A stretch of 64,000 nt of DNA from Pectobacterium wasabiae CFBP 3304 (GCF_001742185.1 NZ_CP015750.1:3782001-3846000), one strand, 5' to 3'; shown: positions 9,657-24,162, counted from the stretch's first letter. Numbers and translations: made by a program. The notes: generated from the letters alone by a model not told the origin.

Positions 9657-9698
9657 ATACTAACAAAGCAGTATACGGCAAAATTTGACATGGATCAT
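9657..9698 (-). promoter_or_regulatory. Candidate class II FNR-activated promoter of focA-pflB
   Basis: TTGAC-ATGG-ATCAT at 9685-9698 matches the FNR consensus TTGAT-N4-ATCAA at 8 of 10 positions. On the minus strand a TAGTAT -10 element lies at 9657-9662. This puts transcription start near 9650, with the FNR site centred about 41.5 bases upstream, the classic class II geometry. Anaerobic control of focA-pflB by FNR is known in E. coli. The start point here is inferred. Confidence 0.6.
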
Positions 9699-9945
9699 AT
9701 TGCAAGAAATTAATAGGTCGATAGGGAGGGCGTGATACCTAGGTTTTATGGTTAATTTATTGAATTATATGATAAAAAAATATTTTAAATTTTGCAAAAA
9801 GAGTTGAATGGCACAGGTTAAACCTACCGATTTAGCGTTAATAAAAATCATGTTTTGTAGAATTTCAGTACCACCTTGTCGAGGTAATTTAATTAAAAAT
9901 TCACTATTCAATAACAATATTCTGATTATGCATCACGAATAATCA
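9699..9945. other. AT-rich focA upstream region
   Basis: This non-coding stretch between the focA promoter and the ycaO terminator is strongly AT-rich, with runs such as TGATAAAAAAATATTTTAAA near 9770-9790. By analogy with the multi-promoter pfl region of E. coli it may hold further promoters and ArcA or IHF sites, but I could not place any with confidence. No convincing open frame was found. Confidence 0.4.
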
Positions 9946-9946
9946 A

Positions 9947-9967
9947 TTATTGTCCAAAGGACAATAA
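9947..9967. repeat. Perfect 9-bp palindrome next to ycaO terminator
   Basis: TTATTGTCC-AAA-GGACAATAA is a perfect inverted repeat with a 3-base centre. It directly abuts the ycaO terminator hairpin. It could be a second hairpin in the ycaO 3' end or a regulator site far upstream of focA. Confidence 0.5.
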
Positions 9968-9997
9968 AATAGCCCTTTAAAATAAAGGGCTATTTAA
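9966..9997 (-). terminator. Terminator downstream of ycaO
   Basis: A long stem (AAATAGCCCTTT / AAAGGGCTATTT) with a short AAAAT loop lies about 60 bases past the ycaO stop. On the minus strand it ends in a T/A-rich run. Confidence 0.7.
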
Positions 9998-10059
9998 GCT
10001 ATTCACAACAGATCGCTGCCATCATTATAAGATTGCACGATGACTGCATCACGTAGACA

Positions 10060-11823
10060 TTATTTTGACTGCCAATAACGGCGTTTGGCCTGTTGCAGCT
10101 TTTCATAGGCAGCCAGCAACGACTGATGCGCAGGTAAAGAGGTAAAGGTATCGTCTACGACAAACAGGCCGTAGAAGCACGCTTCTCCAGCAACGGCGGC
10201 ACTGGCGGCATCGACTGTCTCACTGCCGTACATTTTAGTGAAGGCATCGTAGTATTCAGCGGGATCGCGCTCAGGCTCGAGTGCTAGTAGCAGCAGGGTT
10301 TGCAGGCAACGGTAGTAATTGCTGCGCTGTGCGCTGAAGACTGAATCGTTGAAATCCTGCGTCCATTCTGTCCAGGTCAGCGCTTGATCCAGATCGCCGC
10401 CAGCCAGCGCCAGCATCGCTTTCAATTCGCCAACGCGTAGAGTGAGCCAGCCATTATCTTTTCCTGTGGCAATACCAAGCAACTCGCGCACGCGGGTGAA
10501 GTCATCCAGTCCTTCGTCATCCAACTGTTGCAACAGCGCCAGATAGGCGTCTTGTTCCCATTTGCTGCCAGGCAGCGCCAGCAGCGTGTCACGCAGGTGA
10601 GCACCCATGCTGTTATTAGCCAACAGCAGATCGTCAGCGGGGTAGATGTCTGACATACCTGGCACGATGATGCGACAGGCATAAACGGCCAGATGCTCAT
10701 AGTCGGCAATGTAGACTTCTTTATCTTCCTGCTTGAAGATCGCCATCAGCGTTGCAAATTCTTCTTCCGTTGAGCCTTTAAAGCTCCAGTCGGCAAATTC
10801 ATAATCTGCTTCTTTTTTGAACATATCCCAGGAGATCAGACCGCTGGAATCGATGAAGTGGGTTTCCAGATTCGCGTGCTCGGCCACTTCTTCATCATCA
10901 AACGTCGGTGGGGTGAACACGTCCAGATCTTTCAGGCCGCGGCCTTGCAGAAGCTCTGTGACGGTACGTTCCAGCGCCACGCCGAAGTCAGGATGTGCGC
11001 CGAAGGAGGCAAAGCAGGTGCCGTTAGCGGGGTTAAACAGCACCACGCAGATGACCGGATATTTCCCGCCCAGTGACGCATCGTAAGCGAAAATCGGGAA
11101 ACCTTCTTTTTCCAGTGTTGCAATCGCTTCAACCACGCCCGGGTAGCGGTTTAGCACCTCTTGCGGGATTTCCGGTAGGCTGATGGACTCGGCAATGATG
11201 CGGTTTTTGATGCTGCGCTCAAATACTTCTGACAGCCCCTGAACGCGGGCTTCGTTGGCGGTGTTCCCAGCGGACATCCCGTTAGAGACGTACAGATTAC
11301 CGATGATATTCATCGGAATATAGACGGTTTGCTGATCGGACTGGCGGGTAAACGGCAGCGCACAAATGCCTCTGTCGGCATTGCCGGATTGCAGATCGAT
11401 CAGATCGCTGGCGCTCAGTTCCTGCTCAGGATCGTAAAACTGGTGCAGACGGGCATCCAGAATTCCTTCCGGCAGCGCATCGTCTTCCTGAATAGGGAAC
11501 CATTTTTCATTCGGATAATGGACGAAATCACCGTTAGCGATCGTTTTGCCGAGATAGAAGTCAGCAAAGAAATAGTTGGTGGACAGGCGCTCGAAATACT
11601 CACCTAACGCGGAAGCCAGTGCCGCTTTCTTACTGGCACCTTTGCCGTTAGTGAAGCAAAGCGGACAATCGCGGTCTCGGATATGGACAGACCAGACGTT
11701 TGGCACCGGATTCAGCCATGACGCTTCTTCGATGTTAAACCCCAGGTCCTGGAGTTGCTGTTGAAAACGGGCGATGGAATCTTCCAGGGCGGCGTCTTTG
11801 CCTGGGATAAACGTTTGAGTCAT
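10060..11823 (-). CDS. ycaO: YcaO, accessory factor for ribosomal protein S12 methylthiolation
   Basis: A 587-residue protein (E. coli YcaO is 586). The YcaO domain is an ATP-dependent backbone-activating fold. In E. coli the protein aids RimO in beta-methylthiolation of ribosomal protein S12. A C-terminal region with TPR-like helices fills about residues 400-587. I chose the ATG at 11823 (MTQTFIPGKDAALEDSIARF) because it matches the E. coli start. A 12-residue upstream extension is unsupported. It lies upstream of focA as in E. coli but has its own terminator. Its molecular job is known only by analogy. Confidence 0.93.
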   Translation of the reverse strand: MTQTFIPGKDAALEDSIARFQQQLQDLGFNIEEASWLNPVPNVWSVHIRDRDCPLCFTNGKGASKKAALASALGEYFERLSTNYFFADFYLGKTIANGDFVHYPNEKWFPIQEDDALPEGILDARLHQFYDPEQELSASDLIDLQSGNADRGICALPFTRQSDQQTVYIPMNIIGNLYVSNGMSAGNTANEARVQGLSEVFERSIKNRIIAESISLPEIPQEVLNRYPGVVEAIATLEKEGFPIFAYDASLGGKYPVICVVLFNPANGTCFASFGAHPDFGVALERTVTELLQGRGLKDLDVFTPPTFDDEEVAEHANLETHFIDSSGLISWDMFKKEADYEFADWSFKGSTEEEFATLMAIFKQEDKEVYIADYEHLAVYACRIIVPGMSDIYPADDLLLANNSMGAHLRDTLLALPGSKWEQDAYLALLQQLDDEGLDDFTRVRELLGIATGKDNGWLTLRVGELKAMLALAGGDLDQALTWTEWTQDFNDSVFSAQRSNYYRCLQTLLLLALEPERDPAEYYDAFTKMYGSETVDAASAAVAGEACFYGLFVVDDTFTSLPAHQSLLAAYEKLQQAKRRYWQSK

Positions 11824-12087
11824 GGTGTTCACTCTTATCGAGATTAGCGGAAGCGGCATGATACGGATTTTTCTGTCTGGACTCTATTTATTCATAACAG
11901 ATCGGCAACAGTGAAAAAGAACAGACTGGGTAGCGTGCCGTTTTGCATAATGAAAGCGCAATAAGCGTTGCAGCCGCGATGGACGAGTGATAAAACCGAT
12001 AGCAGGGTAAAAGTAGTGTGGTTATGGCGGTCGTTCCGTTATAACTACAATCGTGTAACAGCGGTGTTTTTATAACCGGCAGGCTTA

Positions 12088-12149
12088 TATACTCCAAATG
12101 ATTCAAGTTGCAGGAAAGTCAACGCACATGCAGCTTTATGACGGGTATA
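12088..12149. repeat. Internally deleted ERIC element
   Basis: A 62-bp sequence has both ends of an ERIC repeat: a left end similar to TATACCCTAAATAATTCGAG and a right end CATGCAGCTTTATGACGGG. The central palindrome, about 65 bp, is missing. It lies in the ycaO-serC intergenic region, about 60 bases before the serC start. Confidence 0.75.
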
Positions 12150-12211
12150 AAAATAGTATTTGTAACAACGGTGATAAAACAGTCGCTATTTTTCAGGTGT
12201 GGTGAGGGGAA

Positions 12212-13297
12212 ATGACTCAGATTTTTAATTTTAGCGCCGGTCCAGCAATGCTGCCGGTTGAAGTACTGCGTCGCGCTGAACAGGAATTATGTAATTGGAA
12301 TGGCTTGGGTACATCGGTCATGGAAATCAGCCACCGTAGTAAAGAGTTTATGCAGGTCGCTGCTGAATCCGAACAAGATCTGCGTGACTTGCTGAAAGTC
12401 CCCTCCAACTACAAAGTGCTCTTTTGCCACGGCGGCGCTCGTGCGCAATTTGCCGCCGTGCCGTTAAATCTCCTGGGCGAGCGTTCAACGGCTGACTACA
12501 TCGACGGCGGATATTGGGCGCACAGCGCAATCAATGAAGCAGAAAAATACTGCACGCCAAACGTGATTGACGTGAAAACGCGCGTAGGCGATCTGCGCGG
12601 CATTAAGCCGATGCGTGAATGGCAATTGTCTGATGATGCTGCGTTTGTACACTATTGTCCGAATGAGACCATTGACGGCGTTGCGATCGAAGAAGAACCC
12701 GATTTTGGCGATAAAATTGTGGTTGCCGACTATTCTTCCAGCATTTTGTCTAGCCGCATTGACGTCAGCCGTTACGGCGTGATCTATGCTGGTGCGCAGA
12801 AAAATATCGGCCCCGCAGGTCTGACGCTGGTTATCGTGCGTGAAGATTTGCTGGGTAAAGCACGCCGTGAGCTGCCATCGATTCTGGATTACAAGATTCT
12901 GGCGGACAATGACTCCATGTTTAACACGCCGCCAACCTTTGCCTGGTATCTGTCTGGCATGGTCTTCAAATGGCTGAAAGAGCAGGGCGGCTTGGCTGAA
13001 ATGGAAAAGCGTAACCAAGATAAAGCCAACCTGTTGTATAGCGCGATTGACGGCAGCGACTTCTATCGTAACGATGTCGCGGTAGCGAACCGCTCTCGTA
13101 TGAACGTGCCATTCCTGTTGGCGGATTCTGCGCTGGATAAAGTCTTTCTGGAAGAGTCTGTTGCCGCGGGCCTGCACGCATTGAAAGGCCATCGTGTTGT
13201 AGGCGGCATGCGTGCCTCCATCTACAATGCCATGCCGTTGGAAGGTGTGAAAGCGCTGACTGAGTTTATGGCCGACTTCGCACGTCGCCACGGTTGA
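12212..13297 (+). CDS. serC: Phosphoserine/phosphohydroxythreonine aminotransferase
   Basis: A 361-residue PLP enzyme (E. coli SerC is 362). It makes O-phosphoserine from 3-phosphohydroxypyruvate in serine synthesis, and 4-phosphohydroxythreonine in pyridoxal phosphate synthesis. The N-terminus [16 protein letters not shown] and the PLP-lysine region [11 protein letters not shown] (near residue 196) are intact. A strong GAGGGGAA ribosome site precedes ATG 12212. It lies upstream of aroA as in E. coli, where the two form an operon. Here an ERIC element and a terminator-like hairpin lie between them. Confidence 0.98.
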   Translation: MTQIFNFSAGPAMLPVEVLRRAEQELCNWNGLGTSVMEISHRSKEFMQVAAESEQDLRDLLKVPSNYKVLFCHGGARAQFAAVPLNLLGERSTADYIDGGYWAHSAINEAEKYCTPNVIDVKTRVGDLRGIKPMREWQLSDDAAFVHYCPNETIDGVAIEEEPDFGDKIVVADYSSSILSSRIDVSRYGVIYAGAQKNIGPAGLTLVIVREDLLGKARRELPSILDYKILADNDSMFNTPPTFAWYLSGMVFKWLKEQGGLAEMEKRNQDKANLLYSAIDGSDFYRNDVAVANRSRMNVPFLLADSALDKVFLEESVAAGLHALKGHRVVGGMRASIYNAMPLEGVKALTEFMADFARRHG

Positions 13298-13312
13298 TTA
13301 ATACGGCTTCGC

Positions 13313-13439
<127 letters not shown>

Positions 13440-13450
13440 CACATTTTGAT

Positions 13451-13475
13451 AAACCCCGGGCTTGCCGGGGTTTTT
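13451..13475 (+). terminator. Terminator-like hairpin between serC and aroA
   Basis: AAACCCCGG / CCGGGGTTTTT forms a stem with a short loop and a T-run. In E. coli serC and aroA are co-transcribed. This hairpin could act as an attenuator that lowers aroA transcription relative to serC. Confidence 0.75.
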
Positions 13476-13503
13476 ATGTCCACGTTGAAAGAATAGGCGT
13501 CAC

Positions 13504-14793
13504 ATGCAGGAATCCCTGACCTTACATCCCATCAAGCTGATTAACGGTACCCTTAACCTTCCAGGATCAAAAAGCGTCTCTAATCGTGCGCTGTTGCTGG
13601 CTGCCTTATCCGAAGGCAAAACCCGGCTTACTAATCTGCTAGACAGTGATGATGTCCGCCATATGCTGACTGCGTTAACGGCGCTGGGCGTGGAATATCA
13701 TCTGTCATCTGACCGGACAATCTGTGAGATTATCGGCCTGGGTGGCGCGTTTACGGCAGCGCAACCGCTAGAACTATTTTTGGGGAATGCGGGTACGGCG
13801 ATGCGCCCGTTGGCTGCCGCGCTATGTCTGACGGCTGGCGATATTGTGTTGACTGGCGAACCTCGCATGAAAGAGCGTCCAATCGGGCATCTGGTCGATG
13901 CACTACGCCAGGGTGGGGCGAAAATTGACTATCTGGAGCAGGAAAGCTACCCACCGCTTCGTCTGCACGGTGGTTTTCAGGGCGGCGAAATCAGCGTAGA
14001 CGGTAGTGTATCCAGCCAGTTTTTGACTGCACTGTTGATGACCGCGCCGTTGGCCACGCAAGATACGCACATCAGTATTCAGGGCGATCTGGTTTCTAAA
14101 CCGTATATCGATATCACGCTGCATATGATGAAAGCGTTTGGTATTGAGGTACGTAACGATAATTACCAGCGCTTCTTTGTCGCAGGTCGCCAGCAGTATC
14201 GCTCACCGGGTGATTATCTGGTGGAAGGTGACGCGTCGTCAGCTTCTTATTTTCTGGCCGCAGCGGCAATTAAAGGCGGCGTTGTACGCGTGACTGGTGT
14301 AGGCCGTAATAGCGTACAGGGTGATATTCGCTTTGCCGATGTCCTGGAAAAAATGGGCGCGATCGTGCGTTGGGGTGACGATTATATCGAATGCGAGCGC
14401 GGCGAACTGCGTGCGGTCGATATGGACATGAATCACATTCCTGATGCCGCGATGACTATCGCGACGGCGGCGCTTTTCGCGCAGGGCGGTACGACCACGT
14501 TACGCAATATCTATAACTGGCGCGTGAAAGAAACTGACCGTCTGGCCGCGATGGCGATCGAATTGCGTAAAGTGGGCGCGGAAGTTGAAGAGGGTAACGA
14601 CTATATTCGCATTACGCCGCCCGCTAAGCTGAAAGCGGCAGAGATCGGTACATATAACGATCATCGTATGGCGATGTGTTTCTCGCTGGTAGCGCTGTCG
14701 GATACGCCGGTCACCATTCTTGATCCGAAATGTACGGCTAAAACTTTCCCTGACTACTTCGAGCAACTGGCGCGCCTCAGCGAGCTGGCTTAA
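13504..14793 (+). CDS. aroA: 3-phosphoshikimate 1-carboxyvinyltransferase (EPSP synthase)
   Basis: A 429-residue enzyme (E. coli AroA is 427). It joins phosphoenolpyruvate to shikimate 3-phosphate in aromatic amino acid synthesis. The N-terminal [20 protein letters not shown] and the [13 protein letters not shown] motif near residue 95 bind the substrates. The latter also holds the glyphosate-contact residues and looks like the sensitive class I type. The C-terminal [10 protein letters not shown] is present. The start at ATG 13504 gives the family N-terminus. It follows serC. Confidence 0.98.
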   Translation: MQESLTLHPIKLINGTLNLPGSKSVSNRALLLAALSEGKTRLTNLLDSDDVRHMLTALTALGVEYHLSSDRTICEIIGLGGAFTAAQPLELFLGNAGTAMRPLAAALCLTAGDIVLTGEPRMKERPIGHLVDALRQGGAKIDYLEQESYPPLRLHGGFQGGEISVDGSVSSQFLTALLMTAPLATQDTHISIQGDLVSKPYIDITLHMMKAFGIEVRNDNYQRFFVAGRQQYRSPGDYLVEGDASSASYFLAAAAIKGGVVRVTGVGRNSVQGDIRFADVLEKMGAIVRWGDDYIECERGELRAVDMDMNHIPDAAMTIATAALFAQGGTTTLRNIYNWRVKETDRLAAMAIELRKVGAEVEEGNDYIRITPPAKLKAAEIGTYNDHRMAMCFSLVALSDTPVTILDPKCTAKTFPDYFEQLARLSELA

Positions 14794-14801
14794 TTCCTTT
14801 C

Positions 14802-14828
14802 TAAGGCACGGTCTCCGTGCCTTTTTTC
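14802..14828 (+). terminator. Terminator after aroA
   Basis: AAGGCACGG / CCGTGCCTT with a short loop and a T6 run, 9 bases past the aroA stop. Confidence 0.9.
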
Positions 14829-14934
14829 CCGTTCTACGTGCGACTTTCTCTCTGAACTTGCGTACCGCGTTCAGATAATGCCTTATTTTTCCCGCCATCC
14901 CGGCATTAGGGTAACCTTTCTCTGTATTGATGCG

Positions 14935-14940
14935 TATAAT
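14935..14940 (+). promoter_or_regulatory. Candidate -10 element of the cmk-rpsA promoter
   Basis: A perfect TATAAT lies 62 bases before the cmk start, after the aroA terminator. No good -35 hexamer is seen at 16-18 bases upstream, so the assignment rests on the -10 box and context only. Confidence 0.4.
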
Positions 14941-15001
14941 GAGGCTCCGTGACGCCATAAAGCGGCATAAGCGGAACTTCCCAGTATTAAAGGAGAGAGA
15001 A

Positions 15002-15679
15002 ATGACGGTGATGGCACCGGTAGTTACGGTTGACGGACCGAGCGGCGCAGGCAAAGGTACGTTGTGTAAGGCATTGGCTGAAGCTTTACAATGGAACCTG
15101 CTGGACTCGGGGGCTATCTATCGTGTTTTGGCTCTGGCGGCGTTACACCACCATGTCGATATCAGCTCGGAAGACGCACTGGTCCCGCTCGCTTCTCATC
15201 TTGATGTGCGTTTTGTTGCAGAAGACGGGCAGTTGAAAGTTATCCTTGAAGGCGAAGATGTTAGCCACGAAATTCGTACCGAAGCGGTGGGCAACACGGC
15301 TTCTCAGGCTGCGGCTTTCCCACGCGTTCGTGAGGCATTATTACGTCGGCAGCGTGCATTTCGTGAGGCGCCGGGCCTGATTGCCGATGGCCGTGATATG
15401 GGAACGGTGGTCTTTCCTGATGCGCCTGTGAAAATTTTCCTGGATGCCAGCGCGGAAGAACGTGCACAACGACGCATGCTACAGTTGCAGGGGAAGGGCT
15501 TTAGTGTTAACTTTGAACGTCTTTTGTCTGAGATAAAAGAACGGGACGAGCGCGATCGTAGCCGCCCTGTTGCGCCGTTAGTGCCTGCTGCCGATGCGTT
15601 GGTGCTGGATTCAACGGAAATGACGATCGATGAAGTGATAGCGCGTGCGTTGGCTTATGCCCGCGAAATTTTAGCGTAA
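15002..15679 (+). CDS. cmk: Cytidylate kinase
   Basis: A 225-residue P-loop kinase that phosphorylates CMP and dCMP to the diphosphates. The nucleotide-binding loop [19 protein letters not shown] is at about residues 8-26, followed by LLDSGAIYR. The C-terminus carries [15 protein letters not shown], typical of the bacterial CMP kinase lid region. ATG 15002 is preceded by AGGAGAGAG. An upstream extension to 14927 is not supported. It lies just before rpsA, the same order as in E. coli, where cmk and rpsA share transcripts. Confidence 0.97.
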   Translation: MTVMAPVVTVDGPSGAGKGTLCKALAEALQWNLLDSGAIYRVLALAALHHHVDISSEDALVPLASHLDVRFVAEDGQLKVILEGEDVSHEIRTEAVGNTASQAAAFPRVREALLRRQRAFREAPGLIADGRDMGTVVFPDAPVKIFLDASAEERAQRRMLQLQGKGFSVNFERLLSEIKERDERDRSRPVAPLVPAADALVLDSTEMTIDEVIARALAYAREILA

Positions 15680-15795
15680 TCACAGAAAACTGAATTTTTA
15701 CCTCGCTGTAAGGATGCACAGCGGGGCATGTTAAACAACCCCATCGAGCAGGATGCCAGATGGACGTTAAATTGAAACCCTTAAGATTATCAAAC

Positions 15796-17469
15796 ATGAC
15801 TGAATCTTTTGCTCAACTCTTTGAAGAATCCCTGAAAGAAATCGAAACCCGTCCTGGTTCCATCGTGCGCGGTGTTGTTGTTGCTATTGACAAAGATGTC
15901 GTACTGGTTGATGCCGGTCTGAAATCTGAATCTGCCATTCCGGTAGAGCAATTCAAGAACGCACAGGGCGAACTGGAAATTCAGGTCGGTGATGAAGTTG
16001 ACGTTGCTCTGGACGCTATCGAAGATGGCTTCGGTGAAACGCTGCTTTCTCGCGAAAAAGCTAAACGTCATGAAGCATGGCTGACGCTGGAAAAAGCTTA
16101 CGAAGAAGCTGCAACAGTTACTGGTATTATCAACGGTAAGGTTAAAGGCGGTTTCACTGTTGAGCTGAACGGCATTCGTGCGTTCCTGCCAGGTTCTCTG
16201 GTAGACGTTCGTCCGGTTCGCGACACGCTGCATCTGGAAGGCAAAGAGCTTGAGTTCAAAGTTATCAAGCTGGATCAGAAACGCAACAACGTTGTTGTTT
16301 CTCGCCGTGCAGTTATCGAATCTGAAAACAGCGCTGAACGCGATCAACTGCTGGAAAACCTGCAGGAAGGCATGGAAGTTAAAGGTATCGTTAAGAACCT
16401 TACTGACTACGGTGCATTCGTTGATCTGGGCGGCGTTGATGGCCTGCTGCATATCACTGATATGGCTTGGAAACGTGTTAAACACCCAAGCGAAATCGTC
16501 AATGTGGGCGACGAAATCACTGTTAAAGTGCTGAAGTTTGACCGTGAGCGTACTCGTGTGTCTCTGGGTCTGAAACAACTGGGCGAAGATCCATGGGTCG
16601 CTATCGCTAAGCGTTACCCAGAAAGCACGCGTCTGACTGGCCGCGTGACCAACCTGACTGATTACGGCTGCTTCGTTGAAATCGAAGAAGGCGTTGAAGG
16701 TCTGGTACACGTTTCCGAAATGGATTGGACCAACAAAAACATCCACCCATCCAAAGTTGTTAACGTTGGTGATGTAGTGGAAGTGATGGTTCTGGATATC
16801 GATGAAGAACGTCGTCGTATCTCTCTGGGCCTGAAACAGTGTAAATCCAACCCATGGCAGTTGTTTGCAGAAACCCACAACAAGGGCGACCGCGTTGAAG
16901 GTAAAATCAAGTCTATCACTGACTTCGGTATCTTCATCGGTCTGGACGGCGGCATCGACGGTCTGGTGCACCTGTCCGACATCTCTTGGAACGTGGTTGG
17001 TGAAGAAGCCGTTCGCGAATACAAGAAAGGTGATGAAATCGCCGCTGTTGTTCTGCAAGTTGACGCAGAGCGCGAGCGTATCTCTCTGGGCGTGAAACAA
17101 CTGGCTGAAGACCCGTTCAATAACTACCTGTCTGTTAACAAGAAAGGTGCTATTGTTACTGGTAAAGTTACAGCGGTTGACGCCAAAGGTGCTACAGTTG
17201 AATTAGCGGATGGCGTAGAAGGCTACCTGCGTGCTTCTGAAGCCTCTCGCGATCGCATTGAAGACGCAACGCTGGTACTGAACGTTGGTGACAGCGTTGA
17301 AGCGAAATACACCGGTGTTGATCGTAAAAACCGCGTTGTTAGCCTGTCTGTTCGTGCGAAAGACGAAGCTGATGAGAAAGATGCAATTGCAACTGTTAAC
17401 AACAAGCCGGAAGAAAATAATTTCTCCAGCGCGATGGCAGAAGCATTCAAAGCAGCTAAAGGCGAGTAA
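15796..17469 (+). CDS. rpsA: 30S ribosomal protein S1
   Basis: A 557-residue protein, the same length as E. coli S1. It binds mRNA leaders on the 30S subunit. Six S1/OB-fold repeats run through it. Repeat signatures such as [39 protein letters not shown] and [20 protein letters not shown] are seen in the middle and C-terminal part. ATG 15796 matches the family start MTESFAQLF. An in-frame upstream ATG at 15760 adds 12 residues. The codon use is strongly biased, as in highly expressed genes. No clear Shine-Dalgarno precedes the start, which fits the known S1-autoregulated leader of E. coli rpsA. Confidence 0.98.
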   Translation: MTESFAQLFEESLKEIETRPGSIVRGVVVAIDKDVVLVDAGLKSESAIPVEQFKNAQGELEIQVGDEVDVALDAIEDGFGETLLSREKAKRHEAWLTLEKAYEEAATVTGIINGKVKGGFTVELNGIRAFLPGSLVDVRPVRDTLHLEGKELEFKVIKLDQKRNNVVVSRRAVIESENSAERDQLLENLQEGMEVKGIVKNLTDYGAFVDLGGVDGLLHITDMAWKRVKHPSEIVNVGDEITVKVLKFDRERTRVSLGLKQLGEDPWVAIAKRYPESTRLTGRVTNLTDYGCFVEIEEGVEGLVHVSEMDWTNKNIHPSKVVNVGDVVEVMVLDIDEERRRISLGLKQCKSNPWQLFAETHNKGDRVEGKIKSITDFGIFIGLDGGIDGLVHLSDISWNVVGEEAVREYKKGDEIAAVVLQVDAERERISLGVKQLAEDPFNNYLSVNKKGAIVTGKVTAVDAKGATVELADGVEGYLRASEASRDRIEDATLVLNVGDSVEAKYTGVDRKNRVVSLSVRAKDEADEKDAIATVNNKPEENNFSSAMAEAFKAAKGE

Positions 17470-17479
17470 TCACAACGGT

Positions 17480-17507
17480 AGAATGAGCAACGTAAGTTGC
17501 TCATTCT
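17480..17507 (+). terminator. Hairpin after rpsA
   Basis: A perfect 12-bp stem (AGAATGAGCAAC / GTTGCTCATTCT) with a GTAA tetraloop, 10 bases past the rpsA stop. There is no T-run, so it may be a 3'-end-stabilising or weak terminator structure. Confidence 0.7.
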
Positions 17508-17560
17508 TGTAACGGTAGTCAGTTATCCTGGCTATTGATAGCCACGCATTTGGAGGCGCT

Positions 17561-17845
17561 ATGACCAAGTCTGAACTTATTGAAAGGCTTGCTGGACAGC
17601 AATCTCATATCCCGGCCAAAGTGGTTGAGGATGCAGTGAAAGAAATGCTTGAACAAATGGCCTCTACGTTAGCCGAAGGCGACCGTATTGAGATCCGTGG
17701 GTTTGGCAGTTTTTCACTTCACTACCGTGCACCGCGTGTAGGTCGTAATCCGAAAACGGGTGATAAAGTTGAGCTGGAAGGTAAATACGTCCCTCACTTT
17801 AAGCCGGGCAAGGAACTCCGCGACCGCGCTAATATTTATGGCTAA
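17561..17845 (+). CDS. ihfB: Integration host factor beta subunit
   Basis: A 94-residue HU/IHF-family DNA-bending protein, the same length as E. coli IHF-beta. It pairs with IhfA to bend DNA at specific sites in transcription, replication and recombination. The DNA-contacting arm region [20 protein letters not shown] and the C-terminal [11 protein letters not shown] are intact. The start has a GGAGGC site. It follows rpsA as in E. coli, but the gene that normally follows (comEC/ycaI) lies about 38 kb away. Confidence 0.98.
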   Translation: MTKSELIERLAGQQSHIPAKVVEDAVKEMLEQMASTLAEGDRIEIRGFGSFSLHYRAPRVGRNPKTGDKVELEGKYVPHFKPGKELRDRANIYG

Positions 17846-17871
17846 TTATTAGTCCTAGATACCAGCCTTAC

Positions 17872-17898
17872 AAAAGCACCCATCTTGGGTGCTTTTTT
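17872..17898 (+). terminator. Terminator after ihfB
   Basis: AAAAGCACCCA / TGGGTGCTTTTTT, a strong stem with a 3-base loop and T-run. It also lies between the convergent ihfB and his operons, and the A-run on the left makes it usable on both strands. Confidence 0.9.
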
Positions 17899-17956
17899 AC
17901 ATTTGTCGCTATTGTCTTTCCCCGTATTATTGATGGACGATAACACGGGGGACGGC

Positions 17957-18582
17957 TTATTTATTGTGACGTTCTTTCAGGCGGTTGATGATGGTTGCCA
18001 GATCTAAATCCTGATCCTGCAACAGTACCAGCAGGTGATACATTAAATCCGCAGCTTCGTTGGTCAGCTCTTCACGGTCGTGCACCGTTGCCGCTAATGC
18101 CGCTTCCAATCCTTCCTCACCGACTTTTTGCGCAATGCGCTTGGTGCCGCTGGCATACAGACGTGCAGTGTAAGAACTATCTGGGTCGGCATGCTTACGC
18201 TCGGCCAGCAGTTGCTCTAACTGATAGAGGAACGTCCAGTCGCTGGCAGCAGGCGAGAAACAACTGCTGGTGCCCAGATGGCAGGTTGGCCCAATAGGCT
18301 TAACCAGAATCAGCAGTGTGTCGTTATCGCAGTCTGGCGTGATAGAGATGACGTTGAGGAAATGGCCGGAGGATTCGCCCTTCGTCCACAACCGCTGCTT
18401 GGTACGTGAGAAAAACGTCACCTTGCCGCTCGCTTCGGTAGCCTGCAACGCCTCCTGGTTCATGTAGCCCAGCATCAGTACTTCACCGGATATCGCATGT
18501 TGCACGACAACCGGCAGCATGCCGTCCGTTTTTTCCCAATCGAGTTGGTTTCGTTGTTCGTCGTTCAGAAAACACTCTTCGC

Positions 18583-18589
<7 letters not shown>
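17957..18589 (-). CDS. hisI: Bifunctional phosphoribosyl-AMP cyclohydrolase / phosphoribosyl-ATP pyrophosphatase
   Basis: A 210-residue fusion carrying steps 2 and 3 of histidine synthesis. The cyclohydrolase domain (about 1-120) has the metal site stretch [11 protein letters not shown] and [14 protein letters not shown]. The pyrophosphatase domain (about 120-210) has [22 protein letters not shown] and [13 protein letters not shown]. The start is GTG at 18587-18589, which overlaps the hisF stop by 7 bases. It is slightly longer at the N-terminus than the 203-residue E. coli protein. It is the last gene of the his operon. Confidence 0.96.
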
Positions 18590-20084
<1,495 letters not shown>

Positions 20085-20675
20085 CTACATCTCCAGAAAG
20101 TTTTTCAGCAGTTGCGCGCCCGCAGCACCCGAACGTTCAGGGTGGAACTGCACGCCAAAGAAGTTATCTTTTTCCAGCGCGGCGGTGAAGGCTTCGCCAT
20201 AGTTGGCTTGTGCAATCGTGTTTTCGCAGACCGGCATGGCATAGCTGTGAACGAAATAGAAATAGGCACTGTCATCGATATCGCGGAACAAACGATGTCC
20301 GGCCTTCGGAATGACCTGATTCCAGCCCATGTGCGGCAGCGGCAAGCCGTGATCAACCATCTTTTTCACGGGTGCATCGACAATTCCCAACGTGGGGATA
20401 CCACCGTTTTCGTCGCTGTTTGTGCCCAGCAACTGCATGCCGAGGCAAATACCGAGAACGGGCTGGGTACAGGCCTTGATCAACGCAATCAGGTCGCGCT
20501 CTTCCAGTTGATTCATTGCGGCCTGCGCGGTGCCAACCCCCGGCAGAAACAGCTTGTCCGCTTGCAGGACAATCTCGGCCTCACGGCTCACAACGGGCGT
20601 ATACCCCAACCGCTGCACGGCGTAGGTCACCGAAGAGAGATTAGCGCAGCCAGTATCAAGAATGACGACCTTCAT
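20085..20675 (-). CDS. hisH: Imidazole glycerol phosphate synthase glutaminase subunit
   Basis: A 196-residue class I glutamine amidotransferase that feeds ammonia to HisF. The nucleophile cysteine sits in [13 protein letters not shown] near residue 77. The His/Glu pair lies in [10 protein letters not shown] near the C-terminus. The start ATG shares one base with the hisB stop (TGATG). Confidence 0.98.
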   Translation of the reverse strand: MKVVILDTGCANLSSVTYAVQRLGYTPVVSREAEIVLQADKLFLPGVGTAQAAMNQLEERDLIALIKACTQPVLGICLGMQLLGTNSDENGGIPTLGIVDAPVKKMVDHGLPLPHMGWNQVIPKAGHRLFRDIDDSAYFYFVHSYAMPVCENTIAQANYGEAFTAALEKDNFFGVQFHPERSGAAGAQLLKNFLEM

Positions 20676-21742
20676 CAGAGCACTCCTTTCGAACTCGGCA
20701 GCGTGTCGCCTTCAACTCGAATAGCCTGGCGCAGCGTGCGTCCGAATACTTTAAACAGGCTTTCCACGCGATGATGATCGTTACGTCCTTTGGTTTTCAG
20801 GTGTAACGTACAGGCCATGGAATAAGACAGTGAGCGGAAGAAGTGTTCGACCATTTCCGTACTCAGATCGCCGACGCGCTGATAGTTGAATTCAGCTTTA
20901 TATTCCAGATGCGGACGTCCTGAAATATCCAGCGCACAGCGTGCCAGGCACTCGTCCATCGGCAGAACGAAGCCAAAACGGCCAATGCCGCGTTTGTCGC
21001 CCAGCGCTTTATTCAGGGCTTCGCCCAGCGCCAGACCGGTATCTTCCACCGTGTGGTGATCGTCAATGTACAGATCGCCTTTTACTTCAATGTTCATGCG
21101 GAACCCGCCGTGAGTGGCGATTTGATCCAGCATGTGATCGAAGAAACCGACGCCAGTGTTGATTTTGCTACCGCCTTCCTGATCCAGCCAGACATTCACA
21201 TCAATCGCGGTTTCACGCGTGACGCGGTTGACGTGCGCATGACGGTTTCGCTTGGTCAGTTGGTTGGTTATCGCTTGCCAGTTCAGGCTGCCACGTTGGT
21301 AGAGCAGGCCGCCGATCCCCATATTTTGTGCCAGTTGGATATCGGTCTGGCGGTCGCCGATGACGTAGCTATTTGCCACATCCATCAAGCCGTCGTTCAA
21401 ATAGGCTGTCACCAGTTCGGTCTTGGGTTTGCGGCAGGTGCAGTTATCGGCCGGTAAATGTGGGCAGATCAGCACGTGCTCAAAATTGATGCCCTGCGAT
21501 GTCAGAATCTGCATCATCAGGTTGTGCGGCGGATCGAAGGTTTCCTGTGGAAAGCTATCGGTTCCCAGCCCATCCTGATTCGTAATCATCACCAGCGTAT
21601 AACCGGCCTTTTGCAGCGCCAGCAGCGAGGGAATGACATCTGGTTCCAGCGCCAGTTTATCCAGACGGTCAACCTGAAAATCCTCAGGCGGTTCAGCAAT
21701 CAATGTTCCGTCACGGTCGATAAAGAGGTATTTCTGGCCCAC
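20675..21742 (-). CDS. hisB: Bifunctional histidinol-phosphatase / imidazoleglycerol-phosphate dehydratase
   Basis: A 355-residue fusion, the same length as in E. coli. The N-terminal HAD phosphatase domain (about 1-165) has the nucleophile motif FIDRDGTLI and a zinc-binding [14 protein letters not shown] loop. The C-terminal dehydratase domain (about 168-355) has [17 protein letters not shown] and [14 protein letters not shown], the manganese-binding histidine clusters. It catalyses steps 7 and 9 of histidine synthesis. It starts 15 bases after hisC. Confidence 0.98.
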   Translation of the reverse strand: MGQKYLFIDRDGTLIAEPPEDFQVDRLDKLALEPDVIPSLLALQKAGYTLVMITNQDGLGTDSFPQETFDPPHNLMMQILTSQGINFEHVLICPHLPADNCTCRKPKTELVTAYLNDGLMDVANSYVIGDRQTDIQLAQNMGIGGLLYQRGSLNWQAITNQLTKRNRHAHVNRVTRETAIDVNVWLDQEGGSKINTGVGFFDHMLDQIATHGGFRMNIEVKGDLYIDDHHTVEDTGLALGEALNKALGDKRGIGRFGFVLPMDECLARCALDISGRPHLEYKAEFNYQRVGDLSTEMVEHFFRSLSYSMACTLHLKTKGRNDHHRVESLFKVFGRTLRQAIRVEGDTLPSSKGVL

Positions 21743-21757
21743 GTGAGCTCCTTAAAA

Positions 21758-24161
<2,404 letters not shown>

Positions 24162-24162
<1 letters not shown>

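Noticed and set aside
12485..13291. 268-codon minus-strand frame inside serC
   Set aside because: Antisense shadow of serC, which has all its motifs. No ribosome site or family features.
15261..15797. Minus-strand frames in cmk and the cmk-rpsA gap
   Set aside because: They overlap cmk and the rpsA leader and show no protein features.
15790..17100. 436-codon open frame on the minus strand inside rpsA
   Set aside because: It lies fully antisense to rpsA, has a composition set by the codon bias of S1, and shows no domain. The S1 repeats on the plus strand explain the sequence.
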